Source: Mytilus californianus
Taxonomy: Eukaryota; Mollusca; Bivalvia; Mytilida; Mytilidae
Length of the DNA stretch: 64,000 nt
Direction: 5' to 3'
Assembly: GCF_021869535.1 (NCBI RefSeq)
Contig: NW_026262712.1
Coordinates: 113,147,640-113,211,639, forward strand
A program made the position numbers and the translations under genes. Positions 57,040 to 64,000 of this stretch are shown here, one piece after another; the stretch's first letter is position 1; every line of letters starts with the position of its first letter. The notes beneath the pieces are model-generated. The model ran no database searches. It was given only the letters and a program-made list of their open reading frames with translations, and was not told the DNA's origin.

Positions 57040-57115
57040 TTCCCGTAAACTTTGACATCATAATTCAAAACATTTGACGTCACAATTAAAAAGTGATTGT
57101 TGCCTGACGTCAAAA
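57040..57115. promoter_or_regulatory. Two CRE-type TGACGTCA palindromes (unproven)
   Basis: TGACGTCA occurs at 57075-57082 and 57105-57112, 30 bp apart, with a near match (TGACATCA) at about 57052. The 8-mer is the consensus for CREB/ATF factors. No gene start was identified beside it, so a function is only possible. Confidence 0.25.
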
Positions 57116-57469
57116 GGTGATTCGGAGTAGATCTAAGGTCATTCAGAGGCAAAATATAACTAAATACCAAAAGTGTAAATACGTTTATTGACGAAGTCTT
57201 TAAAAGGTTGATAACATATACTTTGTTGGTCTTATTTGAACGTTTACACAAAGGGTTTCCATTTTCTAAAATCTACGAAGAAATCGCAGGGAGATGGTTT
57301 TTTTTTCACGTTTGCATATTATTGGCAATAATGAATTAAAGATCCAAAACTTACTGTAAGAACAGATATAATGATTTATAATCTTAAATCGATTGGTACA
57401 ATTTTGCGTTAAACGCATAGAAAGAATTATGCTAATGGATTCAATATGAATGGAATATCTGAAATTCAA

Positions 57470-57620
57470 TTTAACAACAACCAAACAATCTCCATTTGGG
57501 GTGAAAAACAAGACATTAGATGATATAGTGGAAAAAATAACCAGCAGAATGTTTTTCTTTAACGCCCTCATTCTGACTGGATGTGACTGCGCATTTATAC
57601 ATCCCACATGGGCTTTACTA
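57470..57620 (-). repeat. Family C-related fragment
   Basis: CTCATTCTGACTGGATGTGA, CTGCGCATTTATACATCCCA corresponds to the reverse complement of GGGATGTACGAGTACGCAGC, CACGTCTGGTCAGAATGGGG at 60.76 kb. The overlapping 84- and 127-codon frames on opposite strands are explained by this fragment and AT-rich flank. From 57.72 to 58.27 kb I saw nothing. Confidence 0.4.
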
Positions 57621-58279
57621 CATGACGAGAAATATTTAAATAAACACATTATATACCTCAGTCAAACATTGGGTGGATTTGCATGTAAAGCAGAATATTT
57701 GTGAAGCACATTATTCTTACCCTCCGAATTTTTTGTAGTTGGTAATAGACTTAGGCTTTAATTGCTTTTACGAATAAAAAGATGTTGTGGGGTTTGTATA
57801 AAATTCCAACGCTTAAATAGTAAAAGAAAAAGAAAAAACATATGAAAGAAAACACACCGTCTTCAACAATATTCAAAAAAATTTATCTTATATCATACTT
57901 CTAGAGAATAAGTATAAAATATACACATAAAAATTGTCAATAAGCATAACAATTAATTAAACTCACTTTAAGCATGAATGGACTTAAAATAAGAAATTTA
58001 TTTAGATGAACAACGTATGTTGCTTCAACTATGTCATTTCGTTACCATTAATTTGTATGATATTTTTTCTAATCCTACGTCAACTATGTATCAGATTATA
58101 TCTGTAATTAGTTATACGTGTCAAGTTCGATGGTAATTGTTATGAGTGGGTTATACAAAGGACAATAACCTCATCAGATACTAGGAACTAACCTTTATTA
58201 AAAAGCAACAGTTTGTTTTGCTGCTTGTCATCCTATAAGTAATTGCTAGAAGGTTTTCAACTCTGACCTTAAAAGTTCA

Positions 58280-58390
58280 TATCTTACAGCAACTCTCTCT
58301 CTCTCTATATATATATTATGTATTACCAATATATCTTTTTGTATAGGACAAGCCTAAATTGAAAACAATTTTTGTATAGGACTACACATA

Positions 58391-58432
<42 letters not shown>

Positions 58433-58455
58433 TTACCAATATATCTTTTGTATAG
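58280..58455 (+). repeat. (CT)n microsatellites with duplicated flank
   Basis: Two CT runs (about 58292-58305 and 58395-58429) are each followed by TATTACCAATATATCTTTT and GTATAGGAC, so the microsatellite and its flank were duplicated about 110 bp apart. Confidence 0.9.
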
Positions 58456-58555
58456 GACTACACCTAAAACCAATGGATAGTTTGATATATTAGACTTACT
58501 TAATTATGGTCAATATAGGTCTTCAAGATTATACATATATAATTAGTTATGTAAA

Positions 58556-58585
58556 ATGGGTCGAAGTAAAAAGAGAAGGATATCG
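58556..58585 (+). CDS. Possible first coding exon (weak)
   Basis: ATG opens ten codons, MGRSKKRRIS, directly followed by the consensus donor GTAAGT in phase 0. The basic start looks like a nuclear protein N terminus. No later exon was recognised on this strand before 64 kb, and the ATG context is ordinary. The region 58.6-59.56 kb after it is AT-rich without features. Confidence 0.2.
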
Positions 58586-59564
58586 GTAAGTGACAAGAAT
58601 GTTTTGAAACGCTCGAACATATATTTTAAAGAAACGGCGTTTTATTGGTATTTCTGTGCTTTGCCTGATAATCTATAATGATGAACTGATATATTGACCG
58701 TCCGATGAAGACGACAGGAGCATGGAGTAATACATGGCGTACTTTTAGTATATTTATCCCTAACTGCTATCCATATCTTTTAGGTTTATATAATTATTGA
58801 TTGTTGATGCTCTACTGTCCAACAGCAAACCGAATATCTTGTGGAGAAACGTAAAAACGATGATATAAAATGAGCATGAAATTAAAATTGATTATAATAG
58901 TTTTTTGTGATTGGAAATATAAGATAACGGAATTTTGACTGCCTCAAAAATATATCGAAAGTACGGCAGGATTGGTAAAATTTTGACAAAAGGGTCCAAA
59001 TGAGTCTGCTCTTGACGATGCTATGCTTGAGTGGTCTTTTTCGTGATTAAAGCATAGTACTCCCCTCTGTTATCCCTTCCAAAGGACAGTTTTTTAATTT
59101 TTACATCTCGCACAGCCACAGACACCCGTTGCGGCATTTACGTAAAAGGGAGTCATACCTTCAACTAGAGAAGCTGGATCATATTTGTCTACACCAGGTT
59201 TCCTCTGGGTTTATGTCTCTGAATAAGAATAACGATCGATAAATTTAATTTTGAACAGATTTTTTTAACCACACTCTAAATTCATATTCTGCTGGGTATT
59301 AGTAGACATTTAATGGTTAAATTTTGTGTTTTTAATGTGGTCTTTGTATCACATGAGTCATTTGGGTACAAAATGTAGCCATGATCTATATTATAAGATA
59401 CCAGACACGTGATCTGTTCTCAAATAATGTTGGCTCCATTTGTTTTTAAACCGAATAAAAATGCATACGCACGACCCAAAAGCTTATTGTACACAAATTT
59501 AAGACTTGTACTTCCGTCTTACAAGGTCATATACTTACACGTGAAGTTCGCTCGCTGTTTTCTG

Positions 59565-59700
59565 TGTATCTCAATCTTTTTTTTGCTGTTTTGTGTTGTC
59601 TGTCGTTTCTTCGTTTTTCTTTTAGCAATGTTGTTGTTTTTCTTCGACGTTAGGTTTTGAATTGCCCCCTTTATGTCTCCCCCCTTTTTGATAGCAGCAT
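59565..59700 (-). repeat. Dispersed repeat family B, fragment
   Basis: GCTGTTTTGTGTTGTCTGTC, GTTTCTTCGTTTTTCTTTTA and TTTGAATTGCCCCCTTTATG match the reverse complement of the family B 5' half. Overlapping frames on both strands are shadows. Confidence 0.6.
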
Positions 59701-60119
59701 GCACATGCATTGGATATCGAAGTTGAACTAACTCAATTTAAAAGAAATTACTACAATAAAAATGATAACAAATCAGCATTAGTATAACGTATCAATATCC
59801 GTGCAGTGCTAAAAATAACCATTCTGGAATAGTTTTATGGGGAAGTGTTAAACGATTAGAAGTCAGCTTTGATTAATTAAATTTAATATTTGTATTATTA
59901 TGCTATATGTTTATTTTTCTGGTTTTCGCTGACGTAACTAAGGAAGAAGATGTTACTAAGGAAGCGCTACTGTCAGTTGTTATATTTATCTTTTCTTTTA
60001 AAAATTACGGGAAGTAGTTTTCATTTAAATGGTTCTTCATGTTTGTGTTGCTTAGGTTTTTTCTTTGTAATTATTTGTAAATACGGTTTCTCAAGGGTCA
60101 CAATATTATTTACAAGTAA

Positions 60120-60250
60120 TTTTGTTGATTAGTCTTTAGTTTTTGTTTTTTGGTTTGTCGATTTGGTGTCTTTCCTCGGCTTATTGTTTTGTGTTGCCCT
60201 CGGTATCTTCCATTTTCCCCATTGCCCCCTTGATATCTTATGTTTTTAAT
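60120..60250 (-). repeat. Dispersed repeat family B, worn fragment
   Basis: TAGTCTTTAGTTTTTGTTTT, CTTATTGTTTTGTGTTGCCC, TCGGTATCTTCCATTTTCC resemble the reverse complement of family B with many changes. The rest of 59.7-60.7 kb is AT-rich without features. Confidence 0.4.
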
Positions 60251-60739
60251 TTATGGTGCTTATTTCAGCTAAACAAATAATTCTATGCCCGAACTAAATA
60301 TTTAACGAATAATTGTTTGAAATGTGATACAATATTTGGTATAAAAATGTTTTGATATAATTATATGTACATGTACCCTGCAGGATACAATTCAGAGTGT
60401 GTAATTTACAAATATTGTTGTTATTTTGTTTGTATTTATTACCCCTTTTTATCCAAAAAGTTAATATTTGGTGAAAATGTTGATAATTTCACAGATAGAT
60501 CAAAGTATTAAAAGATTCAGCTGATAGCAAAATCAAAACAACGCAAATATTCAGCAACAAACAATGAAGAAAGATCGACACTGACGAAGGCCATTTGCTG
60601 TGACGAGGTATTAGCCTTTTTTACGCTATTATTTCATATTTGTAGTGTTCAACTACCCCACAAATGTGACTGGGGAATAGAAATATAGTCACTCTTGGTC
60701 TTCTTCCTACTGGCAGTAAACTTCTTGCCTAAATGGGAC

Positions 60740-61090
60740 GTCCGTTTGGTTATGCGGGATGTACGAGTACGCAGCCACGTCTGGTCAGAATGGGGACGTC
60801 AAATCCGATGTCTCGTGTATAGAGGGTGCCACGCTCTCTGCACGTTAAGAACCTTTGCAAGAACTTTTTGAGGGGTCTGTAGGTGACCTGTTGCAAGGCA
60901 TAATTTCTGTCCCTATCCAATAATCCCTCATTTTCCAGTGGCAGTCCGAATTTCACCGACCTTTATCTCGGATGGCCTCTATTACAGGACGTACCTATAG
61001 TATTCATTGTTAATTTGTTCTCGTTCTGAACAGCCATGAAATATTTGCCAGTGGACGCGAAGCAACAAACAATCAATCATGTACATCTTT
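60740..61090 (-). repeat. Dispersed repeat family C, reverse copy
   Basis: TATGCGGGATGTACGAGTAC, GCAGCCACGTCTGGTCAGAA, TGGGGACGTCAAATCCGATG, TAATTTGTTCTCGTTCTGAA, CAGCCATGAAATATTTGCCA, GTGGACGCGAAGCAACAAAC, AATCAATCATG: the last blocks are the reverse of the start of family C (AACGTCCAGTGG). The GC-rich, protein-like 68-codon minus frame (GRDRNYALQQ-type words near 60.75-60.96 kb) belongs to the repeat. Confidence 0.7.
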
Positions 61091-61469
61091 ATTCAGGAGT
61101 GCTGTTCAAATCTTTATACATATATGTGATGTCTTTTCGTCTTATAGATCTAGAACGAACATTTACCATTTGTCGTCCACAGATGTTCACTAGAAAGTCG
61201 GGAAGTCAATCCAGCCGGTCATTTTACGTTTACAGGTCAACAGAAGTTGGTTGAATTTTGTATAGAAAGGGAGTCAAACGCATAGTCGACAATTACATGT
61301 TCAATTTCACAAAAAGAAAATTTCAGCCTATTTTTGAGAAAATCTCTTTTAAAGATCCCCGTTGATAAAAAAAACTTTACTGTCTTATTATTAATCTGGA
61401 ACAGGTATCTTGAGTACGGCTATTTTGTAGATCGCCAATATTCCCACTGCAATGACAGTTAACGTATCA

Positions 61470-62330
61470 TTGAGTTCAATAGAGTGTGGCTGTGTATTTA
61501 TACATCCCTCTTACAGACAAACAGCCGTGTCTAAGCCAGAGCAGCTGAAAGGTCATGGTGTGTTTAGAGTCCAGTTTATCCTCTTTCATTTACGTAAACG
61601 TTTGCAAATCATGCAGTTCTTACGAGGCTGCGTTTTAAAAAAGTATAACAAAAATACAGAACTCCACGGTAAATTAAAAAAGGGGAGCTTATAAAATGAA
61701 ACGTTATCAACCAACGGAACCAGTGAAAAACAACTGTCATATTCCTGATTTCGTACAGGCATTTTCGAAGAAAATGGTGGGTTAAACCTGGTTTTAAGTC
61801 TAGATGCACCTCCCACTTGTATGAAAAATGTTTATAGTTCATTAATATTGATAAAACTGGGTGAGCAACACAAACAGACGTTATAGAGTAATGTGACATT
61901 AATTGGGATCCAGCAGTCAAACCTGTGTAACGATACATCACAAATATAAAACAAAAGTGACTCAAAACTTCAAACAAACATACAAATAAATCAAACAAAG
62001 ACGCCAACAAAAAATGTGTTATATAGTTGATAGATAATTTGACAAAGACGCCAATAAAACAGTTTTTGTAGGTGATAGTACAGTAAATTGACAAGAACGT
62101 CCCGTATATAGTATACACTTTCTCAATAAAGTACAAATTAAGTAAAATATAAAAACAAGGGTAAACAAAATGGAAACAACACTGTAAAAATCTCTTGTGT
62201 CCGAATCGCACTTCAGGACCAATATGAACCAGGAATGCTCAAAGTCAAACATCCGACAACGGGATGCATAAATACCGAGTCACGTCAAAAGTCATATGAC
62301 CAAAAGAAACATAATAGCACGAAGACAAAT
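61470..62330 (+). repeat. Dispersed repeat family D
   Basis: GAGTGTGGCTGTGTATTTAT, GTTCTTACGAGGCTGCGTTT, AATACAGAACTCCACGGTAA, ACAACTGTCATATTCCTGAT, TTCGTACAGGCATTTTCGAA, GAAAATGGTGGGTTAAACCT, GGTTTTAAGTCTAGATGCAC, CTCCCACTTGTATGA occur in the order of a mussel repeat I recognise. GGGATGCATAAATACCGAGT and CACGTCAAAAGTC near 62.26 kb may be part of it. The 200-codon minus frame at 61609-62211 runs antisense through this repeat. Confidence 0.6.
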
Positions 62331-62789
62331 AAAGGGAAAACTGTAAATTAAATAAAAAGATACATAACTTCAACACTTAGAATCTATAACTCAAGACCAT
62401 CTTGTATTATTTGTGAAGTCGGCACTGAATGTTTATCTCTTAAGTATTGGTAATTTCCAATGAACTATAATTGAGAAAAAGGACGAGACATTCTTTGACG
62501 AAACCCTGGCTCATTAATTGTTTGCTCAGACACTGATATCCATCAAACATAGCAAACGGAACTCTATTGACAAGAGTAGTTTGTGAGAATGACTACATTT
62601 TGTAAAAACAATCTAGGTCCTCAAATTCGTACTTTATTTGGCCTTCCATCTTTTTGATTCGAGCGTCCCTAATGAGTCTTTTATAAAAAAACACGCACGT
62701 CTTGTGTGTATAAAATTATAAGCCTGACCAGTATCTTTACTGACTTTTTTTATATATGTTTCATACAATAAACGTTCTTGAACAAAAGA

Positions 62790-63010
62790 GGGAGAAGCTG
62801 CCCAAGGGCAACGCAATAAGTAAGTCAAAGACAAATAGAGAACACCATGACCCACCTCTCCCTCCCCCGGTTCCTAGTTCCTGCTAAATATTCCAGAGGT
62901 AGCATCAGTCGGTGTTGCTCATGGTTAGTAAAAATTCGGTAATAATTCTCACAATCGAGGAAAAGAGGATATGAGTGTGGCTACTATAGATGTAACATAC
63001 ATGGTTGTAC
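62790..63010 (+). repeat. Dispersed repeat family B, diverged copy
   Basis: GTCAAAGACAAATAGAGAAC, ACCATGACCCACC, CGGTGTTGCTCATGGTTAGT, AAAAATTCGGTAATAATTCT, GAGGATATGAGTGTGGCTAC follow the second half of family B. 62.33-62.79 kb shows nothing else. Confidence 0.5.
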
Positions 63011-64000
63011 ATGTGTCACATAATTCCAACCAAATCCTGACTGAAAATTATCATTGTGCTTATTGTACCACACCTAGTTAAAAAACTGTTCAATTAAAAT
63101 CAAACAAATAAAAATTAAAAAATATATATATATAATAAGTTTATCACATCCAACACACGAAATCTGTTATCAAAACTCTTAAAAATTAACTTGAGTGTAC
63201 CATACTATCTATTATCCATAAAAACAAGCACAAGCAGACTGAAACGTCAACACAAAAGTCAGAATAACAAAACACAAAATAACAAGATGTAAATACACCT
63301 GATAATAAAAAGTCTCTCTACGTCAGAAATTCATGATGTATATGCTAGTTTTATTTCGTGTGTTGTACAATGTTCTGCTCGATTTATTACTTATACATTT
63401 TGTTTTCGTTGTCTGACAAAGAACATCGTTTTGTCAACTTCTATAGTCAAGTTTTCTACACCTTTCGTTAGCCTTTTATGATAATATTTTTGGTTAACAC
63501 TATATTTTTGGAATATAATTAACTTGATTGGCTCATTTATTTTACTGGTATTGAAATTTAAAAAATGCAGACAAACAAATAGATTGAGCAGAAATTAAAT
63601 AAATATCCCGGTCCGTACTAATATTACACAAAAAGATCATTTTTCAAACGAATAAAGATTTCCATGACATTTAACATAAGTTTGAAATCAATTATAGGTT
63701 ATAACCGTTAGGATAAGCATATCACGACTGATATCTCATAGATATGACAACGAGCCGCAGGCGAGTATCATAGCACAACTTGTCAATCAAGTTATTCCAT
63801 CAAAGGTCAGTGGTAAGCTATAGACGTATATTACTGGAATTATTACGAAGTTTTGAAACCAGTTCTAACACAGTGTCATAAAATAATTGCAATATTCTGT
63901 AAGACATTTTGGACTAAGATTGGCATAAATATTTGCAAACACGTTTTGAATTTAGCTGACGTTTTAAAATCTGACATATCTCATTATTTTTATTCCTTTC
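63011..64000. other. Right-end AT-rich sequence
   Basis: A TA-rich patch near 63121-63133 and the word ACGAGCCGCAGGCGAGTATC (63751-63770), of a kind common at the ends of bivalve foldback repeats, are the only visible features. No exon was recognised. Confidence 0.4.

Noticed and set aside
57266-57704. Opposed frames of 127 (minus) and 84 (plus) codons
   Set aside because: They overlap on opposite strands and cover a family C-related fragment; no splice sites or motifs support either.
60750-60956. Protein-like 68-codon minus frame
   Set aside because: It lies within a family C reverse copy, whose GC-rich sequence explains its natural look.
61609-62211. 200-codon minus-strand frame, the longest outside tandem arrays
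   Set aside because: It runs antisense through a dispersed repeat (family D), has a biased Phe/Tyr/Ile-rich composition, and shows no domain or transmembrane pattern I would trust.

Overview
The window reads as non-coding-rich nuclear DNA of a bivalve mollusc, most probably a mytilid mussel. It is AT-rich, intron-split and packed with tandem arrays. The assignment rests on dispersed repeat families I recognise from memory of Mytilus sequences, on Penelope-like reverse transcriptase remnants of the type common in molluscs, on a SINE with the metazoan 'GGTTCTCTCCGGG' central domain and the 'GGCGTTAAACACCAATCAAT' tail, and on a secreted C1q-domain gene (a family hugely expanded in mussels). I saw no bacterial operon, rRNA gene, intact tRNA gene or CRISPR array.

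Two genes can be reconstructed. (1) On the minus strand, six short exons run from about 38.88 kb down to 0.25 kb and leave through the left edge. All splice phases agree in order (2, 2, 0, 1, 1, 1) and the start codon has a perfect Kozak context. The product is an orphan of at least about 213 residues that I do not recognise. The one weak point is the donor of exon 2. (2) On the plus strand at 45.36-48.19 kb, a two-coding-exon gene encodes a 180-residue secreted protein: signal peptide, short linker, globular C1q domain. Its 2.3-kb intron is largely filled by a broken Penelope-like element plus a SINE-like repeat. A few isolated exon-like segments (21.48, 58.56 and 7.22 kb, plus strand) are weakly supported.

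The rest is repeats. The introns of the orphan gene hold most of the minisatellites: a 476-bp trimeric higher-order repeat (0.75-1.8 kb), a 2.8-kb array of 33/30-bp units (8.5-11.3 kb), 54-bp units (13.1 kb), adjoining 34-bp and 35-bp arrays (15.4-16.1 kb), 30-bp units (19.4 kb), 29-bp units followed by a 2-kb 31/62-bp array (26.2-28.4 kb), and a 41-bp array split by a foldback insertion (33.7-35.15 kb). Between the two genes lies a 60-bp array (40.57-41.47 kb) that seems to have grown from the hammerhead-ribozyme region of a retroelement tail. Foldback or terminal-inverted-repeat elements occur at 6.3, 14.0-15.4, 34.2-34.6 and 42.9-43.2 kb. Four dispersed families, called A to D here, recur in both orientations. 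Family B is notable because three of its copies have separately grown internal tandem arrays.

Everything was read by eye. Family names rest on recognition, not a search; splice junctions are predictions.
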